Source of the DNA: Erythrocercus mccallii
Taxonomy: Eukaryota > Chordata > Aves > Passeriformes > Dicruridae
Assembly: GCA_013397435.1 (NCBI GenBank)
Contig: VZRG01000871.1
Span: 244,090 to 308,089 of the forward strand
Reading direction: 5' to 3'
DNA length: 64,000 bases
Part shown: positions 25,801-38,900 of the stretch, piece by piece
Layout of the letters: the number at the start of each line of letters is the position of its first letter
Position numbering within the stretch: position 1 is the first letter of the stretch
Notes under the pieces: model-generated
Told to the model about the DNA's origin: nothing
Databases searched by the model: none
What the model saw: only the letters and a program-made list of their open reading frames with translations
Program-made: the position numbers and the translations under genes

Positions 25801-28800
25801 AGTTAGCCAAACCATCCTATGCCTGCCAGCTCAGCACTGAGGGCTGGCTTGGACATCACATCCAGCAATCCTCCAGCTCAGTCAAGAGACTGCCTTTACA
25901 CGTGTAGAGAGAGGGCAACAGAAATGCTCAGGCAGAACCCCCAGCTACCACTGCTGGCCACGGTAAGCACATCATAAAATACTGACTAAAACAGCATGTC
26001 ATCCTATTGCAATGAAACAACAAATTGTTTAATCAGGAAGGCACGGTAAAATTACAGCACAACCTGTACTTTTTATACAGCTGATAGAGCATTTGTGTGA
26101 CATCTCATGATCAGGTGAAGCATCAGTTTTAGCAACGTAAGCAGGTACAATAAAACCAGACACCTCTGGACTGTTAACAACTGCTCAAGCTCCATCACAT
26201 TTCAAGTGTTTACAATAAGAAATAGGCAGATTTTGTTTCAGGTTTCTGAAAGTCCTTCCAGGATGTTCTTACAGTTCCACTACTTTATAAACCATATATT
26301 CCTCTTGAGTAATTTTCCTCCCCTGCTTAATTTTTATGCCAGGCTAACCAGGCTTAAAACCAGATCTAAACATGTACTTCAGAGAAGCAATTTTTTTTTT
26401 AGCATCTACAAGAAAAATGCAAGCTGAAAAATCATAGAAATATCAAAAGAGTATCTTTTAGTACAAGAGTAAGTTTGCCAGAATTTAACCTGAAGGTTAG
26501 ATCATGATATAAGCCACAGTTTTATTCTATGACAAACATCTCGTTTATAGTAAAAAAATCTGCTTCTACTTGAGAATTAAAGACATTCATATGCTTCTCT
26601 ACAATACATAGCAAAAGAATCACACAAGCTTAATTTGCAAGTTTTCTTTAATTTTAAGGGAATTTTTAAACAATGGGCTAGAGCAGAAATCTTACTTATC
26701 CTTTGAATAAGAAAAGTAAGCTTCACACTAAACACAGATTTATTTAGAAAAACACTCTTAGACTTAACAGTGCTCTTAGCTGCATAATTTCCTATCTTTA
26801 CTACTTCTTGCTTGAAGTGACAGAGAAAACTTAATACAACTAATACTTTATGCTGAAACATGAAATTAAGATGTAAAAGTGAGAAACTACATGGTTCCCA
26901 TGAGAAATGAAAATGAGAAATGAAAATGTAAAGTATGTGTTAAACAACCCTGGGGAAAGAAAGGAGGCGGTAGAGGAGGGTGGAAGAGAGGCCCAGAGTG
27001 CCGACTTTTTTTCTAGGAGAGTGGTATTAGAGGGATTCTAATTAAACCATTAAGGTCCAGAAATGTGTTACTATTCTTTATATTTGTACTCATCAGTTCA
27101 AGGGGAAAAAAAGGGTTCCATATTTATGGGCACTTGAGGTTTGCTGTATGTGTTTGGTTTTTTGGTTGGGATTTTTTCAGGGGATGGGAAGGAGATGTTC
27201 TGTCCGTTTGTTTGGATTTTAGGTTTTAAGGTACAACCCAATTAGACTGTTTCAAGTATAAGATACAATTAACTAGACACAGACACCACAAACACATATT
27301 ACATATACATTCTCACCCACACATATGCACTTAAAGTACACAGTTTAAAATCTAGAGCAATACCATGGAACAACATTGCTGGCCCATCTGAAGTGACTCT
27401 GCTCCCACTTAACAAGCCTCGAGTTTTTCCTATTACTTTCCCTCATTACAGAACACCCACAACTGGGCCAGATGTTTTAAAAACAACGTGGAAGTGGAAT
27501 CCACTAGGAAAGAAACAGCCTAACAACCTGGGCTACAGTTACACACAACAAAGAGTTAACAGGAGTCATTTCTTTCTCCAAAAGTCAAGCAGAAATCCAA
27601 AGCAGTAACTTTGGCTTTGCTAAGCCGATTTTCAGGACATACATATAACAGATTCTAAAATGGTAAAATAGTACTGGTTCAGATATAGGCTCAACTAACA
27701 ACCCTGGCACTCTGTAATGTGAACCAGCTCTAATCTGCTCCTGTGTCCCAGGGTCACTGCACAAATTGTCAAAATGCTTATTTAGTTATTTTATTAGGTC
27801 ACCTCAACATTTGCTCCTGGTATGTCCTCCTTTCTCACTGGCTGTACTGTAAAAGCTGCATTTGCTCACTGTCCTCCATACAATATATTATCCTGTGACA
27901 TTTTATCTGACCATTCTACAGAGATGTCAGAACTGAAACACATTCATTCTCCACAGGGATAGTCTTATTTTTTCCAGGAATGCAGCCAAATAAAGAGGGT
28001 TCTTCTACAGATTTTTTTCTTTGTTAATCATGCTGACATTTCATACAGCCGAGTCCTCTGATTTTCATTTTTAAAATAAACTTAATCCATAGTTTACTTA
28101 AAGAATATTATCGGTCTGCTTCAAATCATGCTAGCAAAGGAATTTATCAGCTTTCTTCAATAAATAAGCCATAAATCAATCTTTTTTTGGTCAAAAACAT
28201 AAATCAAATTACAGTGTCCTGCAGAGGAACAAAGGCAACTTTCTGCTCCACTTTCTACAACAAAGACCAAAACCTTTGTTCTAAAGTTTGGACCAAACTT
28301 TACACCCTAAAATGAACACGTTTCAGTAACTCCCCAAAACACAGATGGAGGACACACCCAAGCCACAATCAACCAGCCCTGTTTTGATTTTAAATGAAGA
28401 AAATGTAATACTTCTTCCATTTGTGCATCCCATGAAAAGGCCAGACACTACCATGCTCCTCTGACGCACTGTGACGCAGGCTGGGTCTGCACAGCCAGAA
28501 ATGCCCATGAGTTGTACAGGTGCGTTGGCTGATAAATCACAGCAAGAACTGGGAGTGTAATTTCATCTTATGGTAGAAAGTGTGTTTGCGGCACTGAAGC
28601 TCATCAAGAAAGGCAAGAAGATGGTTGCAGGATGCAGAAAGTAAGTTTAAACCAGACTGCAACGAGCTGTAATCACTAAAGGCTAATTTTGTCTTCTGGT
28701 GCAGATCTCATCATAATTGCTGAAAAAATCCCCTCTACAATATTCTGCCTTGAGATAGGAAAGAGATTACAAACAAAACCTTTCTCCAAGATGAATTATA

Positions 28801-28968
28801 AAAGTAATTCCTTGTGATTAAGTTCAGTCAGCTGCAATGGTTTTAGTGAGCAATCACAAGCTCCCTGTTACACATCTTAGTAGCTGTCATGAATTCTGAC
28901 AAACACTGCCAAGTTATCTAAGTTACATTTGGGGGAGAGAAGGATTATTTGTAGGGGGTTTTTTCTCC

Positions 28969-28982
28969 TTTTTTTTTTTTTT
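28969..28982. repeat. Poly-T run
   Basis: Fourteen T's in intron 2, preceded by a G/T-rich stretch (GTAGGGGGTTTTTTCTCC). Confidence 0.85.
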
Positions 28983-31900
28983 ACTCTAGCCCCTTCCCCA
29001 GAAGCTGCTTGGACTTTCCTTTAAAGCCTCTCTGCTTCCTTAACAAGCAATGCCACTTTGGACTTCTCAAGTAAGAATATAGAATGAACAACCTATCAGA
29101 TTATAACTCTCTGCTGTAAATTAATACGTTCTCTTTGAGTTCCTGTTAAGTTATTAAAAGTTATCTTAGGACTATTTTTATTTTTTAAAGTGTGTGGAAA
29201 AAATCTAATTAACATAATGTATAACAAGCTTAAAATCATGACTTTTCTTTTTTTAAATACAACAGGTCTTCATAGTCTAGACTTGGATGCTAAATTATAA
29301 TTGCAGGGAGTGAAAATGCAGATGCAGAAGCCTGCCCAAAGACTCATCACCAGACGTTATTCATGCAGAGCAGAAATTACTACCTCACTTTAAATACTTA
29401 GTTCTAACTTATTAAATAAACACTGCATGCAAATCTGGAGTATACTTTGATACACAGATACTTTACAGCAAGTTGCATGAAGTTAAACTAATTCCTGTCA
29501 CCCTTATCACTGCAGCACTGACCTGTTAAAGGACAAGACAAATCATACTCTTGAAAGTTACCTTAAATTGTCAATAAACCATCACTCTGCATATCATATT
29601 TACATGTCTCACCTGAACAAGTCTGAAACTGAAGATAAAGTGAAAAAAGCCACAGAATTGAAGTGTTCTGACAAACTACAGTGCTGCAAGATGCTACTGA
29701 CATTCACAGGAAGGTTTGCAGGAGGGAAAGTACAGCTCTCAACTGATCCTCTCCACAGTCTTGTTTTCTAGCCAAGAACTGAATGAAGGAAGTGGGGATG
29801 TAAGACTATTTTCAAACTTGCCTACAGCTGAAAGTGCCTACAACTTCGTTGTATGAGTCTGTAAGAAAAATGTTTGTTCCGCAGTAATCAATTCTGTGCA
29901 CTCCAGTTTGATTTCTAGCAAGCCAAATCTCTCCCATCTTCTACCACAAAGAAAAAGACTAGGTGAAACAACTGCAAAATAAAGAAAATCTACAAGCAAG
30001 CATGTTCCTCTGAGTTCCTGGCAGTAGGGTGAGGATAGGCAGACAGTGGCAGTAACATCTAAAACCAGCACAGCAAGATTTACAAGAGAGGTCACCTCTC
30101 CAAGTCCTCACTGTTTTAAATATGTGGGTTTCTGGTTACCTTCCTTCATCTCCTCCTTCACATGAGGAGAAAAGTGATGATGAGGGAGGAACTAACATTT
30201 CGAGCTGTGCAATAAAATGACACCTTTACAATTCCTGCATCTATCCAACATGGAAATCTCCTAGCATAGGACTAGAAACTAGCATCATATGGACCATAGA
30301 TGACAAATCTCAAACAAACTTAGCAAAGTTTTGCCTGTCAATGAGATTAAAACTAAGCAAAAAAACCCTGAAGAAAAACAAACAACCCCCTAGAGTTAAA
30401 ATTCAAGGCTATTACAGTAAATGAATAGTGTCTGATCTTGTTCCCAGTAGCCACAAAGACCTTCTAGGACCAAGAGCCAAACTCCAAACAGCTTATACTT
30501 GAGAAGCAAAGGGAGCTATAGTAGTTTTGGGGCAGGAGATGGCAAGGACATTCCAGATGCTGTGCCAGGCTCTTGCAGGATGAAGTGCTACACCCTGCTG
30601 GGTTTTGAATCATGCAGTATAATCCTGGCCTAAGCAACATTTTCTGCTTTGAATGGCCATGCCTGGAGATTCAGGTTAACCAGCAGTGCCCATGCAAGGA
30701 TCACCCAGCTACAAGTGACAGCAGAGATCTTCCCAGAGTTACATGCAGCCCCAAGAGGCAAGGTAGGCCACTCCTGGTGCAGTTTCACCCAGACAACATC
30801 TGCAATACTGTTGCAATCATTAAGTAATGAAAAAGTACCTTGTCATTTGTTTAATATCCTAGCTATTACCCAAATTTAGGGATGTATTTACAATCATCAA
30901 CAACATCTGATCAACAGAGCCTCCTTAGGTGAAGAAAGATGAAATACACTTTATAAATCTCTGTGCCATAATCACAGGAGTCTGCAGATTTCATATCACT
31001 TGCCTACATGTCACCTGTAAAACCCCCAAATTACCTCCTTAGTACACTGGCCAGGCTATACAGCAAATGATCAGCTGAGTGCACTGATCTGTCACCTGTG
31101 AAACATTGCTGTCAGCAGAGGAGCAGCAGAAAGATTTCCAGTCAGAAATTATCTGCTCAAGGGAGAGGTGGCATCAAGCAAAAGAAGGTATGAAGCAAAG
31201 GCTGCAGTTGTTTGCATTACTTTGGGAATTTACATCCAAAGTGCCATTTTATATAATGTTAACTTGCCTGAAAACAAAATTATACTGTACAAGTGAATTT
31301 ACTGGGAAATTCTGATATTTTTTCACTTTTAAAATGTTTTTTTCCCAAAATCAGAGGTACTGTAACTGTTATTAGAACATTTCCCTTTTCTTTTTCTGTT
31401 GTGTAACATCTACCATTCGGCAAAAGTACTACCACTACCCCCAAATCTTTTGTTACAATGTGCAGATGTAAGGTCTGTACTACAGTTGCTTTTGTGCTTG
31501 ACAGGCTTAGACACCAGTTTTCAACTTTCAAAAAACCAAAAGTAGATCCAGAAAGAAAGTATGAGTTCCCTGCAAAATTTTGCATGAAAAGAAATGTAGG
31601 TCTCCTGGGGGAGGGGTACCCATTAAACCTGAAGATCTTCCCCAACATTCAAAGTACTTCATCCAGAAATCAACTTCAGCTGCCATAAAAAGTGTTGTAG
31701 CTCTTTGTACTCTAATTCCATTCATTAACCAAAACCCTTTACAACCCAAAAGTTTTACAAGACCTTAACAATTAAGGTAACTCTATATAGTCACTTGATT
31801 TAAAACATGTCCTGAAAAGCAAGCAATTAGTCACCACTTCTAGGAGGCACTTAAAATTCCCTTTGTGGTGAACAATGCAGTAGAAGTGAGAAAAGCCAGT

Positions 31901-32146
31901 TCATTCTGATAGTGCTCCTTATGAAGAGAGCTGATCCAGTTGTCTACTGGGTAATTTTGGGGGAACTGAAACTATGACAATGAAGTCTTTACCATAAGGA
32001 CAAAAGGGCTGCACAAATTAAAAACCAAAAATAAACAAACAGACAAGCCCCCCAACAACAAAAATCCCAACACAACAAGAAAACAGCAGTACAAATATAC
32101 AATACTGCACTTTAAAGCAGTACTTACTCAAGAATCTGGATATGCC

Positions 32147-32159
32147 TTTTTTTTTTTTT
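32147..32159. repeat. Poly-T run
   Basis: Thirteen T's in LRP6 intron 2. On the LRP6 sense strand this is an A-run. Confidence 0.85.
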
Positions 32160-33848
32160 CATCTGGAACACTGAAGCAGAAAAATCCCTTTTCTACTTGC
32201 TCAACTTTCATGTGAGCTGTTCTTAAATAGAGTGCTCTCCTGCACTTGCTGATCTAACACCTGGTCTTCTCTCCTGGCAAAAAGTCACCATTAAACTGTC
32301 AGTGTTATCCATAGCTGCAGATCTTATTAAAAAGGGATAAACAGTTCCAGAAAGGATGGATAGGACCAAGGAGCCTTCTTGGAACCTGCCGGCTCACTTC
32401 AAAAGAAGGCTGAACCAACACCCCAGTCCCCTCACCTTCATCTCAGGGCCCTTCTCCCTCCTGCTACACAAAGTATTTTATTGAGTATCAGGACAAGTGA
32501 AACAAGTAAGTTGTGGTGTATGAACATGAGCAATGAGAATGCACATAAGATATGGCCAGTAAGAAGAATATAAGGTTTCAGATTTTAATGCCATCCTACA
32601 GTAAGTAAAAAAAACCCCAAACCCCAGACTTGGCTGCTGTGCCTCAGTTACCAAATAAGAAGTATTTCCCATTAGTAAATCCATTGCATTTCTCATTAGT
32701 GATAACGGACATGGGAACCAAGACTGATTTCCACTCCAGTATCTCAGTTACACAAAGAACCTCACACACAATCACCTGATGGTTTTGGCAGTGAAGTAAA
32801 GGCTGCCCAAAGCACTTCATTCTTTAATGCCTCAACTGTTTCTGTAATGTGCTCTGAAAGAGCCCAGTGACTTTCCAGAAAGCATCACAGCAGCACCAAG
32901 CAGTGACCTTCACAAGCTCGGAGTATCCTACAGCAGCAGTTGTGACAAAGACCAGAGCACTGGTGAAACATTTAAATGTCACTAAATTTCACTATGTGAG
33001 ACACTTCCAAGAAAATGCATTACTCAACACTACATATCTCTTCTAGTTTATACTGTTAACATTTTGTTTCCAAGTAGGCATTCTCTTGTGTTCGGCAAGA
33101 CAGATACATTTAATAAATAGACATCCAACCCCAGAAAAGACTAGTAGTTTGGGACTTAAATCAGCTTTTTCATGAAACATTTGATGCATGCTACTTCAGA
33201 TAAACTATCTTTCACAATTTAACTTTGATGAAAAGCTGAACTTATTGGTAAAGATGACCTTAGTGTAAGTTTTGCTGCTAAATTATTTCTTTTCACGAAT
33301 TGCAAGTTTAGAAAATTGTATCTGAAACAAATATCATCTGAGCATAAGAGGAGATGGACTAGACTGCAGGAAAATGTGAGGAGGTTTGCTTTTCCAGGTT
33401 TCAGATTTTATTAACTGCTCTTAAGAATTTTTTATGGCTTACTCCTACCACTATTTTCTAGGCAACATCTTGAAACCAAAAGACAATTATAGGGCTAAAA
33501 TATATGTAAATACTAGTCAAAGAAGCACTCATATAAAAACAGTTTGGGGAATTATTTATCTTTTTAAATTTACATCTCTGTACTCATGTCACCCTTCCAC
33601 CTATATTTCAAGCTTTTGGGGCTGTTCTGAAATGTAACCAAACTTATTAAAAGCTGAAAGGTTTCCTTCATAAAACTGCATATGAGAACTGCAATTTTTG
33701 TAACTGCAATATGGTAAATCAGAAAGTGAATATACTGCTGTATTACTTTCCTAAAACACACCCTTTACATAACAACGTAGAAAGTGACCTATTCAAAAAT
33801 TCAGATGAAAGAAAATATTTTGTCCTTAAATTACAGTTGTTGGAGAGA

Positions 33849-33950
33849 TTTTGTTTGTTTTGTTTTGGCTTGAGAGGTTTTGTTTGGGTTGGGAAGGGGG
33901 GTTTGGTGTTTGCTTTTTTTTGCTTGAGTTGTTTTGTTTTAAATTTTAGC
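33849..33950. repeat. T/G-rich low-complexity stretch
   Basis: The plus strand is almost only T and G, with repeated TTTTGTTT and TTTGGGTTGGG words. On the LRP6 sense strand it is A/C-rich. It accounts for much of the apparent 148-codon open frame that overlaps it. Confidence 0.75.
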
Positions 33951-35596
33951 ATATTTTCAGGAGTGTTTACTCCTACTGCTTTAACAGATAATCAGTATGG
34001 AAAAAGTTACAGGTTTGCTTTACTTTTGACCTATTTAATTTTTCTTCTTGTATTTTCCTCTTGGTGTAAAGTATTAAGAAAGGGTAAAGAGTATGCAAAT
34101 ATCGAGTTGGCATTGCTGAGCATATTACAATGCACCTTCAGAAAATACAAACACTAAAAAAAGACCAACTGGCTTCACAACAGAACTTTACTCTTAACCA
34201 AAAAGAATCTCATTCTCTCTGGTTACAAGCCAAATCAAAGGCACTTTATATGTGTGTTTCCTTCCTTCTTCTCTCACTTTTGGGATGGTGAGCAGAAAAG
34301 GCATGAACATTACACTTCCCTTACACTCTTAAAGGATTTTAGAATCTAATAAAATACAACTAACACTATCATTGCCTCCAATTTACAAGTTGCAAATACA
34401 CAGGAAAAACATACATCCATATTTTTGTTATTTCCAAAGCTTGAAATATAGGTACTGAAAAATAAATGTATTTCTTGTTTATAAGTTGTCAAAGGACTAT
34501 TGAAACTGTAGAAGAAAATATTCAAGATACAGCATTTCTATGAAGGTCAGGAAAGAAGCTGTGTTTTGCAGAGATTTTCTTCTTTTGGATGAAAAAAAGC
34601 CAAACAAAAATTATAATGCAAAGAAGTGGCAAGCAGCGAGACACAACCCTCATCTTTCCAAAGAAAGAAGGCACTAATTTCTCCCCCCACCTCCAAAGAG
34701 AATTGGCTGAACACGTATGAAATGGCAGTACAACAGATTAACTTCCTTGCTCATTCAAGGAAAAAAAATAAGTAAAACCAAGTTCTATACCAGAGATATA
34801 AAATATTTTCAAAAGGCTGCACAGCATCAAGGATATTCCATTAGGATCCACTTTGACTCTCCCAAACACTTGGTCACTGATGACTGCCTTTACAGTAACC
34901 TCAAGCTACCCAGTTATATAACATCACCAGAACTCCACTGGATTTCCATTGTTGGCAAATGCTGCTTTGTCCCAAGAACAGAGCAAATAGAGCCACATCC
35001 AGGGACTCAGCTGGGAGCTGAGAAAATAACATCAGTTCTAGAAGGAGCTGAGACAAAACCACAGGGTTTTTAAAAACAGGAGTTCCCCCAAGAGTGGGGA
35101 AAGGAGCCTATCTTGAAGATTTTCTGATTAAGCTTCAAAACACATCTCAAGTTGTTATTAATACAGTATGTTGACTTCTCCCATTTCTTCAGATGCTTCA
35201 ATAAAGCATGAATATCAACAATGAATAAAGCTCCAATAAACTTCATTTCCTGACACTTCAGAGAGGCACAAGTCAGTCTGTCCACAGGCAGCTGACACAA
35301 CCTTTTGAGGAAAGCAGAGTGTATTAGGTTTTAGGTTAGAACTTCTCCATTCCTGACAATCTTCTGCACTGAAGCCAAACTAAATTTCTAGTACTGTTTT
35401 TTAAAGACTGATGATTCTTGGTTGTTCACAAACCAATATGAATGGAATTTCAGAAGTCTGCAAATCACACCAACAGAAAGAGAAACGAATGATGCAAAAT
35501 GGCTTAGGATAACTTCGACAACAGCATTTGATATCGTTCAACAAATGAGAAATAGTACAAATTTGGGTTTCTGTAATTATTTTAAAAAAGACTTAC

Positions 35597-35990
35597 CCTC
35601 TTGCAGGATCTAAGGCGATTGCTCTGGGTTGATCCAATTCTTGCCAAAACAAAACTTTCCTCAGCGATCCATCTAAGTTAGAAACCTCAATCCGATTTGT
35701 TTCCGAATCTGTCCAGTACAACTTCTCCCCCAGCCAGTCACAGGCCAGCCCGTCGGGCGACAGAAGTCCAGAAATGACCACGTTCTGTACGCTCCCGGAT
35801 TTATTGAACTCTGTCCGTTTGATGGCTTCCTCGCTGACGTCGCTCCAGTAAATCAAGCCCTTGAGGAACACGAAGTCCACGGCGGCCGCGTCCTCCAGGC
35901 CCCCCACGATCACCGTGGCGTTCTCCTTGCCGTGGGCAGCGTCCACCAGCCGCAGGTCCCGGCGGTTCGCGTACAGCAGCAGCGGGGCAG
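35597..35990 (-). CDS. LRP6: LRP6 coding exon 2 (start of first YWTD beta-propeller)
   Basis: This exon encodes residues 19-150 of LRP6, from the end of the signal peptide into propeller 1, the extracellular domain that binds Wnts and inhibitors such as DKK1 and sclerostin. Visible are PLLLYANRRDLRLVD at the mature N-terminus, LIYWSDVSEEAIKRTEFN (YWTD repeat), SPDGLACDWLGEKLYWTD, and WQELDQPRAIALDP. N-glycosylation sequons Asn42 (NAT) and Asn81 (NKS) sit where human LRP6 has its own. The acceptor is CCTGTGCGCAG at 35991-36001, with a possible branch site near 36018-36025. The donor is GG|GTAAGT at 35596. Length is 394 bases; entry phase 1 and exit phase 2 match exons 1 and 3. Differences from human, from memory: LK for SH at 61-62, SG for TE at 83-84, AR for SS at 148-149. 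The first half is CpG-rich, the second half AT-rich. Confidence 0.98.
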
Positions 35991-38900
35991 CTGCGCACAG
36001 GACACACAGACAGATGTGTTAATGTCACTCGTAGCAAGCATAACTTGCGCTATGATGGTGTGTCAGGCCATCAGTAGCTAGTGATTTAAGAGTACCTTTA
36101 CAAAAATAGGAAATACTGAGGAGACATTTTGAAGTTTGACTAAAAAGCACCGACTCAAAGCTTTTCAACTTGGTTACAAGTCTTGGTAATGGGCAGCTCA
36201 CTATTCTGGGTTGTGCATTATTAAAATAACATTAAAGAAGAAGGGCAAGAACAAAGAAAATGGAGGTCTGAGGTGCCCAAATGACACTGCTCTGTAGCGA
36301 AGGATCAGAAAGACAAGAGTAAAGCAGTTTTCTAAGCACTCAGTACTGGCTTACCTGAGCAAGGATTATTTTTCTTGATAGAATTTAATAATATACACCC
36401 CACCCCTATAGAAGCACTATTTACATCAAGCTATCAGAGCCACCTGCATGTCAATACTCCCTGAAATTATGTATCTCAGACATTGTACATACAGTACATA
36501 AAAATACAAAATTCATTGCACAGCATGAGGCAAATGTTGGTTTAGAGTGTTGAAGGTGGTATGAGGAGGTAGGGAGAAAAATCTACAGGAATGGACAACA
36601 CAGCTCTTTCAAACTCAGCTCTACGATTCCTGCTTAGTTTTCTAACACAAACCCTTCATTTTATATACTTTATTTGCTTACTCTGTCAGTTTGCACGGTC
36701 TGTATATTTTTCATAACAACAGCTGAGATGACTAATGTAAAGCAGCAACCATAAAAAAGACAGCTTCTTAAATGTAATATGCCTGCTTAATTATCTTTAA
36801 CCACAAGCTATATATAGCATTATGAAAATTCCAGCCTCATTCCTACTTCAACAAAAGGTTCAGAAAAATACTACTTTTGTATAAGGGAGACAATGACACC
36901 CTTTAAAATCTACTATCAGAAAACATTTCTACCTTTCCCTGCATTCACTCAGGAACTGTAGCACCAGAGCTCTACAGAGGCATTTAGATCCATAAACACT
37001 CCTCTACCTGTCACCACAAAAATTTCACAGGGATCTTGCAGATTTATTCCTCAGCATAGGTGGGCACTTCAAATTTGCAGCAGGATGGATGACCTAAGCA
37101 AAAGGTCAAAATTTACAGAGCCATGGATGTGCATGGCTCAGTAATGTCAAGGGAACACTGCCAGAAGAAGAACAGTTCCCTGTATGACAAACTCACACTG
37201 AAATCAGAAATACTAACAGACTTCAGTAAATTCAAAAGCTTGGTTTCGAAGATTGGACTACTGCCCTCATTATCTTATCACAAAACAAATTCTCAAAGAC
37301 ACTGTCACATGTAAATTGGGAGAAGCTGAAAGAACTAAGAAAGTTCCTTCATCCACCTGCAATTAAATGAGTTCTATATATGTTTTAGGGTGGTGGCAGT
37401 TTTGTTGGTTTTTAAGAAAATTGAATTGCTTAGACTGTCATTCTAAATTCTGAAACACTGAATATAACTTGATTTATGATGAACTTTAGATAGAACAAGG
37501 GAGGGGTGAAACTTTGTTGGTTTTAATAATACCAAATTTGTATTTGTGTTCTCTTCTCCAGAAAGCAATTTTTTATTGTGGAAAAAAACATTCAAGTTTA
37601 GAGATTATCTTCCCATGGAAAAGGGGTAGACTTTTTAAAATTAGATGAAGAATCTTATATATTAAGAATTTATTATTACTTTATTTTGCTACCTTTACTT
37701 CCCTTTCTTGCATAATTTCCCACAGTACATTTTTCTTGAAGGGCAGATTGCTTATGAAGACTACATGTTTCAGGAAAAAAGTATTCAATAAACTGCAAGG
37801 TGTAAAAAATTGTAATACAATAAAGCCCTTTACTTTTTAAAGCCTGCCTACAGCTGTAACCTGAAAAATCTAGTTAACAGCCAGCTCAGTGTCATCTAGT
37901 GCACACAGGAGAGGGTGCAGCCAGCTGGCACAGCTTTCTCTAGTAAGACAGCGTGCCCAGCATTTGGAAAAAAGTAAATCCACACACCAGTGAGTACAGG
38001 CTCCATTATTATGTGCAACACGGAGCACCCATGCACACAGCATGCACTGAACTGGAACACCAGGTAATCAGCCAGGCCTGAAGGCACTGCTGAGCCTCAC
38101 ACAGCCACGCTGCAGAGGTTACTCACTCCCTGCTGGAGCTCAGACTGGCTGAGCAGGGACTGCAGACAAACACTTCTGCATCAATGAGACAGCTTAGCTG
38201 AATGACAACTCAGGAGACACAGCTACACTTAGGATGTGTAGCTTCATGCAGATTGATTCAAAGCCACAACTCATAACACATTCTAAAGGGCTGGCAGATG
38301 AGCATGTTAAGCTTTCCAATTTGTTGCAACATTCAGGAATGAAGCCTGCATCACCCAAATAATAAAAACCAGGTTTGTTCCCCACTGCCTCCAGCCCTTC
38401 CCAGAAAACATGACGGCTTCAATGTGCTATAAAACCCAGTTACTGAAGTTGGCATCATTAGCACCGAGTATCATCTCTGCATTTATTTCACTCGGGCAAG
38501 AGTGCCAAGAGTAACATTGTGCCAGAAGATCCCACCCTGTCCCAGCTTAAAAAGCACAGGGCACTGAAGAGATGGCTTTTTTGAATAACGATGTTATGAC
38601 TGTACTAATAACCTGGAAAGAAGTCCAAGAGTATCTCCTTTCAAAGCTGGGCAACTATTTGGCAGTTTATGTTATAATGGGGCAAAAAGATACAATTCAG
38701 ATTTTTTTTAAGAAGCTGAACTCTTTACATGTTTTTATTTCTCTTTCTATAGATATAATAATAAAATATAGTGTAACTGCAACAAACTACAATACATCGA
38801 AGAGAAGCACATATTCTTGAAAGATAAAAACATCTATCCTGGAAATCAAAACCAGAAATAGTAATGAATATTACCATGTCCTCTATGACCTGAGCAGTCT

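Larger units (their letters stand above)
16841..35596 (-). other. LRP6 intron 2, 5' part: no gene seen
   Basis: Nearly 19 kb of AT-rich intron. I find no exon with splice sites, no tRNA, snRNA or rRNA signature, and no CR1 or LTR copy. It contains homopolymer runs (28969-28982 T, 32147-32159 T), small direct repeats (25490-25550; GAGAAATGAAAAT twice at 26903-26929), a paired TGACGCA motif (28462-28478) and a T/G-rich low-complexity stretch (33849-33950). The longest open frame (33711-34157, 148 codons, plus strand) is made largely of that T/G stretch and has no family motif. Confidence 0.65.

Noticed and set aside
33711..34157. 148-codon plus-strand frame in intron 2
   Set aside because: Largely built from a T/G-rich low-complexity stretch giving Phe/Leu/Cys runs; no family motif.
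34717..35073. 118-codon plus-strand frame in intron 2
   Set aside because: No recognisable domain or splice support; length is plausible by chance in this much sequence.
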